Under the pieces are notes generated by a model. It was given only the letters and a program-made list of their open reading frames with translations. It had not been told where the DNA came from and did not search any database. DNA of 64,000 nucleotides from Pseudomonas benzenivorans (GTDB lineage Bacteria; Pseudomonadota; Gammaproteobacteria; Pseudomonadales; Pseudomonadaceae). Of this stretch, positions 42,537-51,109 are shown one piece after another. Position 1 is the stretch's first letter; the number at the start of each line of letters is the position of its first letter. Position numbers and translations under genes: made by a program. Location: the NCBI RefSeq assembly GCF_900100495.1, contig NZ_FNCT01000011.1, positions 1 to 64,000 on the forward strand, read 5' to 3'.

Positions 42537-42804
42537 CTGCGGCCCTCCCCTCGGCTTGCGCCAGCGAACTGCGGTACAGCACCACCACATCGTTGAGCAT
42601 CTCGCGGGCACCCTGGCACAGCTCGTGCAATTCCCTTGCAGTGGAAGCAGTCGCCTCCGAGCGGGCCAGAATCGAGAACAACTTGTGCAACATCGCCACC
42701 CGCAACTCGGCCGCCGCCTGGAAATGGCAGACCGGGCCAGCCAGGCAATCGAGCGGCTCGAAGCGTTTCGGGAAGGGGATAACAGCGGGGTTGGATCTAG
42801 TCAT
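42529..42804 (-). CDS. Small hypothetical protein
   Basis: 91-aa, probably helical soluble protein (HFQAAAELRVAMLHKLFSIL, ARELHELCQGAREMLNDVVV). A strong GGAGG lies 6 bases before the ATG at 42804. It is translationally linked to the QslA-like gene. The function is unknown. Confidence 0.55.
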   Translation of the reverse strand: MTRSNPAVIPFPKRFEPLDCLAGPVCHFQAAAELRVAMLHKLFSILARSEATASTARELHELCQGAREMLNDVVVLYRSSLAQAEGRAADE

Positions 42805-43049
42805 GGCGCACCTCCAGGGCGGAGGTAAACGACAAGACGAACTGCCCCAAGGTGGAGCCCTTGGGTAAAAGGTGGGTAGCGCATTTTCCTTATGCTCCTT
42901 CGTGTATTTAGGGAGCCGTCACCCGACCTTCTCACGGGTAAGGGTGGCGGACCGTACAAGGGTGAGAAACCGGCCACGAAGGACGCCGGCCAGGCCGAAG
43001 CCTGCCTTGCACGGCCCGCCATAACTGCACGAGAAAACAACAGGCACAA
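42801..43049 (-). CDS. Possible Ash-like small ORF / leader upstream of two small genes
   Basis: An open frame whose best start is the internal ATG near 43022 (MAGRARQASAWPASFVAGFS), continuing PLYGPPPLPVRRSGDG. It resembles 'Ash'-type ORFs often seen in front of accessory genes. The DNA upstream (43050-43120) contains GGCGCGGTAGCGCC and GCAGGCGCTTTTTTTGTGCCTG, words that look like a conserved leader rather than random spacer. It may be regulatory RNA rather than a protein gene. Confidence 0.35.
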   Translation of the reverse strand: MCLLFSRAVMAGRARQASAWPASFVAGFSPLYGPPPLPVRRSGDGSLNTRRSIRKMRYPPFTQGLHLGAVRLVVYLRPGGAP

Positions 43050-43413
43050 AAAAAGCGCCTGCTCTCGGCTATGGCGCTACCGCGCCTTCGTGAAGATCGG
43101 GTTCTCACACCCGGCCACGGGATTGACCGCGACCGGCGCACTCTAGCCCGATGACCGGCGTCCGGGCAAGGGGCAATGCGCAGCCACAACCCGCCGCCGT
43201 AGGTTGGTGTTGAGCGCAGCGATACCCAACGAACGATTTACAGGGAGCAGCCGGTAGCGGAAGCGCAGCCGGGTGCCGGCTGATTCGCACGTTGCCAACT
43301 GCTTGCTTGCCGCTGGCCATGGGGTATTGCCGAGTGGTGTGCCCGAATCAGAGGACTGGAGTAGCAGAATGGCTGAAAGCGAGTGAGGCGACTGATGATG
43401 ACGGGCAGCATGC

Positions 43414-43599
43414 GGCCGATTCTGTTGAAAAAGTCTGTCTTGGCCGGAACCGCCTTTCCAGAACTCAAAAAACGCACGGTTTGGACGTTGCTGCGTGAAA
43501 ACCAAGGCAGTTCAGTCTCCCGTACGGCTCAGATTTCAATGTAGGCAACGCTCTTTTGTGGGCAGAAATCGCAAAGGGACTTTTTCAACAGAATCGGCC
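43414..43599 (+). mobile_element. 186-bp MITE, left copy
   Basis: A non-coding element with perfect 22-bp terminal inverted repeats GGCCGATTCTGTTGAAAAAGTC. An identical copy, reverse-complemented, lies at 52399-52584; reading both through I find no difference over 186 bp. It bears no transposase. An IS5-type transposase fragment near the other copy (51973-52281) suggests the family that could have moved it. Confidence 0.85.
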
Positions 43600-43680
43600 A
43601 AAAGCGGACATCGCGCACTTGGTGGGAGAAACTACCCCGCCGCGAATGACGTGGCGCTTACTCAACTTACGGAGAACGTC

Positions 43681-43923
43681 GTGGAGCTTCATGAACTTTT
43701 AGATCAGGTCAAAGATTCCAAGGCCTTCTTGAACTTTGCTCGGGCACTGGCAGCAGACAAGTCCACTGCCAATGGCTGGGAAAACACGACGATAGAAGCA
43801 TTCCTAGATGGCGCAATTTCATGGGCGGAAAGTAGCGACTTCGGCTTGAACCAAAGACTTCTGCCGTCCAATCCCTGGCAGCAGTTCGCCGTTTTCCTGT
43901 ACTGCGGCAAGATCTACGAGTAA
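43681..43923 (+). CDS. Small hypothetical protein (DUF7660-like)
   Basis: 80-aa protein starting at GTG 43681, with GGAG 6 bases upstream: VELHELLDQVKDSKAFLNFA, then ALAADKSTANGWENTTIEAF and a conserved-looking C-terminus SNPWQQFAVFLYCGKIYE. The longer frame extending back into the MITE is not credible. Small proteins of this pattern are common in genomic islands. The function is unknown. Confidence 0.6.
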   Translation: MELHELLDQVKDSKAFLNFARALAADKSTANGWENTTIEAFLDGAISWAESSDFGLNQRLLPSNPWQQFAVFLYCGKIYE

Positions 43924-44028
43924 GCGACCTCAACCTGAAGGGGCCGAGACTCCCCACCCGAGCAGATCGCTGGATGGTTGAAGCGCACTTAACGCCTCGT
44001 CAAGACTACACACCGAAAGTGAAGTGAA

Positions 44029-44985
44029 TTACTCGCCCTTGCGTGCCAGACTGCGCCATTGCCCCGGCGTCATCCCCATCTTCTCGGTGAACACACGTCG
44101 GAATGCCGATACGGATTGATATCCGACAGACTCGGCCACGGCCTCGGTGGTCATCGCTAGCTTCTTTAGCTCGTTCGCGGCCAGGCTCATCCTGATATCG
44201 CTCAACAGTTCGATGGCCGAACGTCCCAGCGCGTCCTGAAAGTGCCGCATGAAGGTGGCGCGTGACATGCTGCACAAGTCAGCCAGATCGGGCAGGTTCC
44301 ATGGCCGCGCCGGATCGGCGAACATGGCCGAAATGGCCGGGGCCAGCCGCGGATGGCCGGCCAGCGCCAACAAGCCTGCCGAGGCTTGCTCGGATTCGCT
44401 CGCCGCGCGCAGTACCAGTGTAAACAGCGCCGAGCTAAGCGCATTGAGGATGGCGCGTCCGCCGGGTTTGTCACCGTCGGACTCCATGCGCATCAGCCCG
44501 ACGAGACTGGCCAGATGATTCGAAGCGGACACGATGCCCTCTTCACCATGGCTGTCCATGGTCCGTACCACCAGATCCGTGGGAAGATAATTGCGAATCA
44601 GCCGATCATGGGGCGGTCCGATGAAAAATCGTCCGCACAACAGGTCCAGATGCTCGCCCTGGCCATCATTCTCGCTGAGTATCCATCCAGCAGAACCTTG
44701 GCGATTGTAGGTAAGCCCTGGCGCTTGTCCGCTGCCATCGTGCAACACGTGCCCCGCCCCGTGAGGCAACAGCACGATATCGCCGCTCACCAGCTCCCTA
44801 GCCGTTCCCCTCTCCGGATCTTCGAAAATAGCCCGGCCCTTGACCACGATGTGGTAGGGAATCTCATGCGCCGCCGACTGAGCCCAGACCACTCGCCATG
44901 GCGCACCGTAGGCACAGCGAACCTCCAGCTGACCAGTGATGGTGATCATTTGTAGGAGATGGCTCAGCCAATCGATTTGGGACAT
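44029..44985 (-). CDS. AraC family regulator with N-terminal cupin domain
   Basis: Transcriptional regulator (318 aa). The N-terminal cupin-like half includes AHEIPYHIVVKGRAIFEDPE and DIVLLPHGAGHVLHDG. The C-terminal double helix-turn-helix includes DLADLCSMSRATFMRHFQDA and AESVGYQSVSAFRRVFTEKM. This architecture is that of RclR-like and related regulators, which sense oxidants or small electrophiles. The start at 44985 has GAGGT 5 bases upstream. Its target is not evident; GNAT, GST and nitroreductase genes lie on the same strand upstream. Confidence 0.88.
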   Translation of the reverse strand: MSQIDWLSHLLQMITITGQLEVRCAYGAPWRVVWAQSAAHEIPYHIVVKGRAIFEDPERGTARELVSGDIVLLPHGAGHVLHDGSGQAPGLTYNRQGSAGWILSENDGQGEHLDLLCGRFFIGPPHDRLIRNYLPTDLVVRTMDSHGEEGIVSASNHLASLVGLMRMESDGDKPGGRAILNALSSALFTLVLRAASESEQASAGLLALAGHPRLAPAISAMFADPARPWNLPDLADLCSMSRATFMRHFQDALGRSAIELLSDIRMSLAANELKKLAMTTEAVAESVGYQSVSAFRRVFTEKMGMTPGQWRSLARKGE

Positions 44986-45214
44986 AGGACCTCGGGAGCT
45001 TGAAACGCTAAAGCATCCTATTGCAATAGCACACCAGTTGTACGTTCCACACAGTCCCAGTGCGTGCGCTAATTAGACAAGTTGCGCGCGAACTCGGCGG
45101 AGAACTGGTCGGCGACAAATTCTTTCTCGCGGGCGGCGCCGTCAAGAAAGTTACGCGCCAACCGAGGTGCGCGACGGCGCCGAACATATTCTTGGACGGA
45201 CACGCATCAACGTG

Positions 45215-45664
45215 TCAGGCAAATAGTTTTCGGTACTGGATGAAACCGGAGCGAACAGCGATGCGGTCGTAAAGCTGCATGCCGTTATGGTTTGATTCGT
45301 GTGTCAGCCAGTGTACACGGGACGCCCCACGACGTCTCGCATCATCATAGACATGCTCGATCAGCGTCCGGCCGATACCATTGCCGCGCGCATCGGCAGC
45401 AACAAACAGGTCCTGAAGATAACAATAGTCTTCTGTTGTCCAGGAAGATCGATGGTAGATCGAATGCACCAGCCCCAATGCTTGATCGTCCACCATGGCA
45501 AGTGCTGCATGCATCGGCTCGACTGGGTCCAAGAAGCGCGCCCAGGTATTCAAACTCACGGACTCGGGTATATCCACTTCGTAAAATCGTTGATAGCCCT
45601 TCCACAACGAAAGCCAAATATCAAAATCGTTGTTATCAATGGCTTTTATCTCGACTGGTTGCAT
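45215..45664 (-). CDS. GNAT family acetyltransferase
   Basis: N-acetyltransferase (149 aa). MQPVEIKAIDNNDFDIWLSL is the N-terminal strand-helix. The acetyl-CoA loop is LQDLFVAADARGNGIGRTLI (R/QxxGxG/A form: RGNGIG). The C-terminal VHWLTHESNHNGMQLYDRI completes the fold. AGGAG 6 bases before the ATG at 45664 fixes the start. The substrate is unknown. The sequence between it and the AraC gene (44986-45214) shows no intact gene. Confidence 0.85.
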   Translation of the reverse strand: MQPVEIKAIDNNDFDIWLSLWKGYQRFYEVDIPESVSLNTWARFLDPVEPMHAALAMVDDQALGLVHSIYHRSSWTTEDYCYLQDLFVAADARGNGIGRTLIEHVYDDARRRGASRVHWLTHESNHNGMQLYDRIAVRSGFIQYRKLFA

Positions 45665-46478
45665 AAAATGCTCCTGAAAATTGGATAGCCGCTCTCTGCT
45701 GTATAGGGGCAGGTAAGCGGACATGGCCGAGCACCTCCAGCGGGCAATCAACGCGATCTGCGCCAACAATCCTCCCGGCACCAAGTCGTCGGCCGAGAAG
45801 AAGGGCGACGCATCTGCGTCACCGCCCTACACACCCGATGCCCACAGGTCTTCCACGGTGCAAGCCCCGGAACCCTTTACTTAGCTCCTACGCGTGGCGG
45901 CCGTCGCATCCGCCTAGCTTGTGCTAACACCGCTCATTTCCGCGTTGATCACTGGCGAGACAAGAGGACTCATCGTGGCGCCTGGTGGGTATGGCCGACG
46001 GCCTGTCATTGGTGTCGACACGAAGACGGCGACCAGCTTCGCAGGCTCGGTCTTGTGCGCGTAACGGGAGATTGGATAGATCGCGCCTGGTTGTTCGGAT
46101 CAGCATTTGCCCGCCCGATAGATACGCGTCCCCGCGTTATTCACCGCGCCTGATGGGTGGCACACCGTACTTGTGAAAGTAGGTGCTCCTGATCTCGTCC
46201 TGACTTCGAAGAGGGTGGCTAAGTCCGCGATCATCAAATACTCGTCATTGCCCGGCGGCCGCACCAGTCATACGGGAAGCCGCCCCGCAATACATAACCA
46301 AAGACTCCACCAGTTCGTATAACGGTTTCCGATTGACCATCATGGGCCACGACGGAGACGGCAATCGAGGTGGAGTGGGTAGCGCAGGAGGCGGCGATGA
46401 AGCTTCGGATCGTCATCGACAGTATCCTTCTGAGTATCGATTTGTCTTTGTTCTCCATTGTTTCCAACTGGACTTGTT
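45665..46478. other. Gene-poor stretch with short unassigned frames
   Basis: A short frame 45723-45884 (+) begins MAEHLQRAINAICANN and lacks a clear ribosome site. A 77-codon frame 46234-46467 (-) begins METMENKDKSILRRILS and contains a hydrophobic stretch, IRSFIAASCATHSTSIAVSV, which may be a signal-like segment of a damaged small periplasmic gene. Neither is recognisable. Confidence 0.3.
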
Positions 46479-47174
46479 TTAGGTCGCTGTCACTTCCAGT
46501 CCGCGCTGTACCGCTGGACGCGCGAGGCCGCGTTCAAGCCACGTCTGCACATGACGAAAGCGGTCGAAGCCGACATGCTCGCGCGCTTCGTAAAAGCCGA
46601 TTAGGTTACGTACCCAGCCAAGCAGAGAAATATCGGCGATGCTAAAGGCAGTACCCATCACCCAGTCGCGGTCCGCGAGCCGTTCGTCGAGGACACCGAG
46701 CAGCCGAGCTGATTCGGTTACGTACCGGTCGCGCGGGCGCTTGTCCTCATAGGCTTTGCCGGCGAATTTGTTGAAGAAGCCGACCTGGCCGAACATTGGC
46801 CCGACACCGCCCATCTGCCACATCAGCCACTGGATCGTTTCGTAGCGCGTGCAGGGATCAGTGGAGAGGAACTGCCCCGTCTTCTCGGCGAGATAGATCA
46901 GGATTGCTCCCGATTCGAACAACGCCAGCGGCCGTCCGCCCGGACCCTCAGGATCGTAGATCGCTGGAATCTTGCCGTTGGGGTTGAGTGCGAGGAAAGC
47001 CGAATCGTGGTTCTCGTTCGCCATGATGTCGATGCGGTGCGGCTCATAGGTAAGGCCCGTCTCCTCCAACATGATGCCGACCTTCACTCCGTTGGGCGTC
47101 GGTAAGGAAAAGAGCTGGAGCCGATCGGGGTACTGCACCGGCCAGCGGGTAAAAATTGGATGATGGAGTGTCAC
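46479..47174 (-). CDS. Glutathione S-transferase (YghU/YfcG-like)
   Basis: Glutathione transferase (231 aa). The thioredoxin-like N-domain includes RLQLFSLPTPNGVKVGIMLE, NPNGKIPAIYDP (cis-Pro) and LFESGAILIYLAEKTG. The helical C-domain follows, with MGTAFSIADISLLGWV. The Thr-Pro-Asn motif after the first strand matches the disulfide-reductase-type YghU/YfcG group. The start is GTG at 47174, supported by AGGAGG 7 bases upstream. It sits among other thiol/oxidant-stress genes. Confidence 0.9.
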   Translation of the reverse strand: MTLHHPIFTRWPVQYPDRLQLFSLPTPNGVKVGIMLEETGLTYEPHRIDIMANENHDSAFLALNPNGKIPAIYDPEGPGGRPLALFESGAILIYLAEKTGQFLSTDPCTRYETIQWLMWQMGGVGPMFGQVGFFNKFAGKAYEDKRPRDRYVTESARLLGVLDERLADRDWVMGTAFSIADISLLGWVRNLIGFYEAREHVGFDRFRHVQTWLERGLARPAVQRGLEVTAT

Positions 47175-47323
47175 GTTCTTCCTCCTAGACTTTTCGGGTC
47201 ATGCGTAAAGCCCGGATGCGTTTCCAAGACTCGCTCCTGGGTGCCTCCGGGCTTTGGTGTTACGCCCGCATCAGATGACACCGCCCAAGAGTCGCGGAGA
47301 TGGTCGATGCGAGCGTATAGAGG

Positions 47324-47869
47324 TCAGATCGCCCCTGCCGGAGTAACGACGGGAAAGTCCTTCTCGGGGTCGAACACGTTATTGAAAAAGTTAGTCAGGG
47401 AGTACATGGCAACCAATGCGACGATCTCCATGACACTCGCATCTGTGTAGCCGGCCTCGCGGACTGCTCCTAGATCGGCTTCAGTGACTTTGCCGCGGGC
47501 CTCGAGGACTTTGCGCGCAAACTGGATTGCGGCGTCGCGCTTTGGGTCTCGAGCATGCCCCTTACGAGCGAGGATGATTTCATCGGCCGGCATTCTGGCC
47601 ATGTGCTCGGCCGTAAAGCTGTGAACCCCCAGGCAATAGTTGCAGCCATTCGCCTCGGATACAGCAAGCCCGATGCTGTCACGCGTCTTCACGTCGAGGG
47701 CCTTGCTCAAGGAACCGAGCAGGGTGGCCCATGCGTTGAATGCGATTGGGCTCTGGGCGAAGATCGCCATCATATTTGGGGTGAACCCGATGTTCTTTGT
47801 GAACATATCGAGGGTCGGTTTCGAGTCAGCCGGAACCTGTTCCGGTTTCAGAGCAATAGATCTTTGCAT
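47324..47869 (-). CDS. Carboxymuconolactone decarboxylase / AhpD-like protein
   Basis: All-helical AhpD-like protein (181 aa) with the redox motif NGCNYCLGVHSFTAEHM (Cys-x-x-Cys-x3-His), characteristic of alkylhydroperoxidase D-type proteins. The start at 47869 (MQRSIALKPEQ) has an AAGGAAG site about 7 bases upstream. It probably takes part in peroxide or electrophile stress rather than aromatic degradation, given the neighbours. The exact reductant partner is unknown. Confidence 0.88.
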   Translation of the reverse strand: MQRSIALKPEQVPADSKPTLDMFTKNIGFTPNMMAIFAQSPIAFNAWATLLGSLSKALDVKTRDSIGLAVSEANGCNYCLGVHSFTAEHMARMPADEIILARKGHARDPKRDAAIQFARKVLEARGKVTEADLGAVREAGYTDASVMEIVALVAMYSLTNFFNNVFDPEKDFPVVTPAGAI

Positions 47870-48058
47870 CGTTGTCTTCCTTTCAGTTACTGTTTTCACT
47901 AATTGAGGAAAGTCCACGTGGGAACTATCCATTGGGTTACTTCGTGCCCGAGTCTTGGGTCGAAGTTGGTTAGGCTTTCAAGTGGAAGTTCCAATAAGTT
48001 TGCTTACCACTTAAAGGCCGCATAGTCGTTCGGCGCGATCACGATTGCCGCAAGCGCC

Positions 48059-48676
48059 CTAGATCAGATCCAACACCTCATCCAGCGGACGGCGCGGCTT
48101 CTGCGCCCAGTTTCCTGGACTCTCGGCGCCTATGGACAACAGCATGACCGGCACTTCGTCGTCGGCCAGTCCGAACTCGCGGTGCACCGCTTCGGCGTCG
48201 AAACCGATCATCGGCGTCGAACCCAATCCCAGTGAGCGGGCTGCATAAATCATTGCTGCTGCGCCGAAAGTGCCAGTACGTACTGCCTCGTCGCGTTGGC
48301 GCTGTGGGTACTCCATATACAGATCGCGTGCGGGGACTTCCCATTCCGGAACCATCGTTTCTGGCATAACGCCCGCTTCAACCAACGGCGCCAGGCGTTC
48401 CGGTATTACGCTGGAATCGGCCAACTGGCCGCAGATGATGAAGGTGACGGCTGCATCGGTGATTGCGGGCTGATTCCAAGCGATCGGACTCAGCCGGGCC
48501 TTGGCTTCACTCGTGCGCACGGCGATGAAGCGCCAGTTCTGCAAGTGAAAGGATGTCGGCGCGGAGGTGCCGATTCGCACCAACTCGCGGATTTGATCGT
48601 CGCTCAGGGTGGCTGCAGGGTCGTAATACTTGGCGGCGCTGCGGTTTAGGATGCATTCGATGACGGCATTTGACAT
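48059..48676 (-). CDS. Nitroreductase family protein
   Basis: FMN-dependent nitroreductase-fold protein (205 aa). ILNRSAAKYYDPAATLSDDQ and APTSFHLQNWRFIAVRT contribute the flavin-phosphate site. GFDAEAVHREFGLADDEVPV, MLLSIG and the C-terminal KPRRPLDEVLDLI are typical. The start at 48676 has GGAG 6 bases upstream. Members reduce quinones, nitro compounds or enals, consistent with the detoxification theme of the island. Confidence 0.88.
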   Translation of the reverse strand: MSNAVIECILNRSAAKYYDPAATLSDDQIRELVRIGTSAPTSFHLQNWRFIAVRTSEAKARLSPIAWNQPAITDAAVTFIICGQLADSSVIPERLAPLVEAGVMPETMVPEWEVPARDLYMEYPQRQRDEAVRTGTFGAAAMIYAARSLGLGSTPMIGFDAEAVHREFGLADDEVPVMLLSIGAESPGNWAQKPRRPLDEVLDLI

Positions 48677-48796
48677 GGTGACTCCTTCATCAGGTGATTA
48701 GGAGTCTTCACTTTAGGTCTGACAGATGCTGATTTCGAGACGAGATCTGCTCAATAAAATGCTCAAAAGGATCAAAGCAAGGAATCAAGCCATCCC

Positions 48797-49003
48797 TCAA
48801 CCGCGGAACTGCAGAGCGACATCTACGGCACGTTCCCAACCAGAATGGTTGGTTGAATGGGCGGTACACCTCGAACAGATAGTCTTGTCGGCGATGCCGC
48901 GAATCATGTCGAGGATGCCGCCGATGTTAGCGGTGTCCGCCCCTTGGGTCTGCACCACTTCGGTGACTTCGCCGATATCGATCAAGTTATTTAAGATGCT
49001 CAT
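48797..49003 (-). pseudogene. Remnant of a methyl-accepting chemotaxis protein signalling domain
   Basis: A 68-codon frame contains DTANIGGILDMIRGIADKT, which closely resembles the highly conserved hairpin tip approach of chemoreceptors (IGxVLDVIRGIAEQTNLLALNAA). It then diverges where NLLALNAA should follow. No other receptor part is nearby. It appears to be a decayed fragment inside the accessory region. Confidence 0.55.
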
Positions 49004-49024
49004 TCTTAAACATTGTCTTAATAA

Positions 49025-49987
49025 CTAAACCTCAGTCCGGCGTCGAAAAACATGTTCCAGAATTAACAATGTCAGTGTCATTGACATGTAGGCAACGATT
49101 GCATGAAGCGCCATTGATGACCCTCCACTGAACATCATGGATTCATTCCCGCCGGGGATCATGCAAGTCGCCAACCCCATGGTCATACCACCTATTAATC
49201 GTTGAGCAATTAATCTGATATCCAGAGCATGCATTTTTATTTCACCACTGTATCTTGCTGCTAACAAGCCACCGACAAATGTGGCGATTGAATAAATCAG
49301 GACTGATGCTAGAGGTTTGCTTGAGTTTGTTACCAAGCCTTCTGTTATGCGGATAAGGGTTGCCAGGTAAGTCCATTCACCATTCAATGCATGAAGGATC
49401 GCGCAACACGCTCCTACTACTATGATCATGGGGAACAGGTAGTAAGAATCCATGCGAACGCGGCGTGCTGTGTTAGTCGCCCGCTGTTTGCGAAAGTACT
49501 TCCAAACGTCCAGCAATAAAACGAGCGCGTAAACGCTGACAATGCTCACCCCCAACGCGGTTGGCATCTGAAGCGGCGAAACGCTGGTTGATAACAACGG
49601 TTTATACGCGTATTGCCCGATGAACCCGCCGATGAACATACCAAAGAGTGTGCCTACATAGTTTAGGTCGCCCTTGGTTAAAAATACGATGGTGCCTAAT
49701 ACACAGGCCCTATTTAACCAAGCTCCAGCACCGAAGAGTACGCCCGCCAAGACGGTGAATAGTGTCACCGCATACTCGGAAGACACGCCACCAGCGCCTG
49801 GAAAAAGCCAGGTAATTGCCGCAAGTATGAGTCCAGCGCAACACATGCCGGTAATGAACGCCCTTAGATGAAATGCATTACGGTACGCCACCCACTGATG
49901 AACCGCCGCCACGGCGCAAATATTTCCGCGCTTGATCGCAAAACCCGTTACGAATGCCAGGAAAGTGCTCAAGGCCAATATGCCCAT
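49025..49987 (-). CDS. YeeE/YedE family membrane protein (sulfur-compound transporter type)
   Basis: Polytopic membrane protein (320 aa) of the YeeE/YedE (TsuA-like) family. The repeated Cys-containing motifs expected of this family are present: FAIKRGNICAVAAVHQW, GAWLNRACVLGTI and GLATCMIPGGNESMMFSGG. Known members import thiosulfate or related sulfur species. The DNA is distinctly AT-richer than the flanks. No clear ribosome site lies just before the ATG at 49987. A sulfur-handling role would fit a redox-stress island. Confidence 0.88.
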   Translation of the reverse strand: MGILALSTFLAFVTGFAIKRGNICAVAAVHQWVAYRNAFHLRAFITGMCCAGLILAAITWLFPGAGGVSSEYAVTLFTVLAGVLFGAGAWLNRACVLGTIVFLTKGDLNYVGTLFGMFIGGFIGQYAYKPLLSTSVSPLQMPTALGVSIVSVYALVLLLDVWKYFRKQRATNTARRVRMDSYYLFPMIIVVGACCAILHALNGEWTYLATLIRITEGLVTNSSKPLASVLIYSIATFVGGLLAARYSGEIKMHALDIRLIAQRLIGGMTMGLATCMIPGGNESMMFSGGSSMALHAIVAYMSMTLTLLILEHVFRRRTEV

Positions 49988-50218
49988 CAGGAATGCGCTC
50001 CGTTAATTAGTTGCCAAGCGCAGAAAAGCACATCTGCAAATATAAATGCTCTGTGCATACCAAAACGCCACTTGCGCACTTGGCTGACTTCTTTATTTTT
50101 TTGATACACCATGGGTCTTTACAATCTTTCCTGTTTTCAGCATAGATTTAGGCTGGTATAGGCCCCTATGTTATTTTTGCAACCTGAGTTTCTGAAATAT
50201 CGCATCAAAATCAGTGAG

Positions 50219-50260
50219 CAAAAAAAGGCCTTCTAGTAGAACTAGAAGGCCTTTTTTTCA
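50219..50260. terminator. Bidirectional Rho-independent terminator
   Basis: AAGGCCTTCTAG and CTAGAAGGCCTT form a 12-bp stem flanked by an A-run on the left and a seven-T run on the right. On the minus strand it ends the DUF417 gene transcript (stop at 50279). No plus-strand gene leads into it. It is very clear in the sequence. Confidence 0.9.
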
Positions 50261-50278
50261 GCGTTTACCGCTATTGCC

Positions 50279-50791
50279 CTAACCGATTTCTTGCTCAAGT
50301 GCTGTAATCGAGGTGCCGGCAATAAAAATCGAAGCTGCAAGAAGTCCCAGATCCTTCAGCAAGAACTGGCCGGGAACCACTGAAATAGCAGGGAAACCGA
50401 GAGTTGGTTCGAATACACCTGGAGTGGTCAGCATGAATGACAGCGTTGTGATGAACAGACCGGCGGACAGGATGCCACCCAGAATCGACAACTTGGGCGA
50501 GAAGATCCTGGCCGCGATAAGCACGCCTATGGAAACTTCCAGAACTCCGAGAAAGTTCGAGAAGCCCTGAATACTCATGAAGCTGTATACCCAGGAAAGC
50601 AGAGGGCTGTTGCTGACAAACCCGTGAATTCCGTTCGCTTCATACCCGGAGAATTTCATTCCACCGAACCACAAGTAAATAATGGTCATGGCAAAGTAAA
50701 TGCCCCCTACTCCGAAGCGGGTGACTTGTGCGCCTATATCTTTTTTAAAGGAGCTAAGGGAATTAACGTGAATGATGGTAGAAGTAGCCAT
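50279..50791 (-). CDS. DUF417 (YkgB/RclC-like) membrane protein
   Basis: Four-helix inner-membrane protein (170 aa). VGGIYFAMTIIYLWFGGMKFSGYEANGI is the DUF417 opening, then GVLEVSIGVLIAARIF and EPTLGFPAISVVPGQFLLKDLG. In E. coli the family member RclC belongs to the reactive-chlorine resistance operon controlled by the AraC regulator RclR. Here an AraC-type gene is divergent at 51110, a matching arrangement. GGAG 8 bases before the ATG at 50791 supports the start. A role in oxidant defence is inferred. Confidence 0.88.
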   Translation of the reverse strand: MATSTIIHVNSLSSFKKDIGAQVTRFGVGGIYFAMTIIYLWFGGMKFSGYEANGIHGFVSNSPLLSWVYSFMSIQGFSNFLGVLEVSIGVLIAARIFSPKLSILGGILSAGLFITTLSFMLTTPGVFEPTLGFPAISVVPGQFLLKDLGLLAASIFIAGTSITALEQEIG

Positions 50792-51109
50792 GATGTATCT
50801 CCGGAATATTAATGGTTTTTCGGGTTAGTTCGGTGTACCGTTCACCTTTCGCTCGTCATTTCCAAAAAAGGTGCGTTTCAGTGCAGCCATAGCGTGAGCC
50901 CTGATGTTTTCTTGGTTCCAGCTGCTGCATCGTTTGACGGATGCATCGAGCAACTTTTTCAAAGCAAGTGCAGGTTTACATAGCACCGTTGTACTCCAGT
51001 GATGATGCGCATTGCGTCTTGAGTACGGTGCCATAATGCAACGGAAATCAATCGCTTTGGACGCAGCTAGTCCATAATATGCTGCAGATCGTCCAGATTG
51101 AGGTGAGCT
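50792..51109. promoter_or_regulatory. Divergent promoter region between DUF417 and AraC genes
   Basis: 318 bp without a convincing gene. A 69-codon minus frame (50825-51034) has no recognisable features. The region is comparatively AT-rich close to each start codon and probably holds the AraC-controlled promoter of the DUF417 gene. I find no clear operator repeat by eye. Confidence 0.4.

Noticed and set aside
43143..43505. A protein gene reading out of the left MITE (and its twin from 52493)
   Set aside because: The same frame appears in both MITE copies and begins inside the element without a ribosome site. It is a by-product of the repeat.
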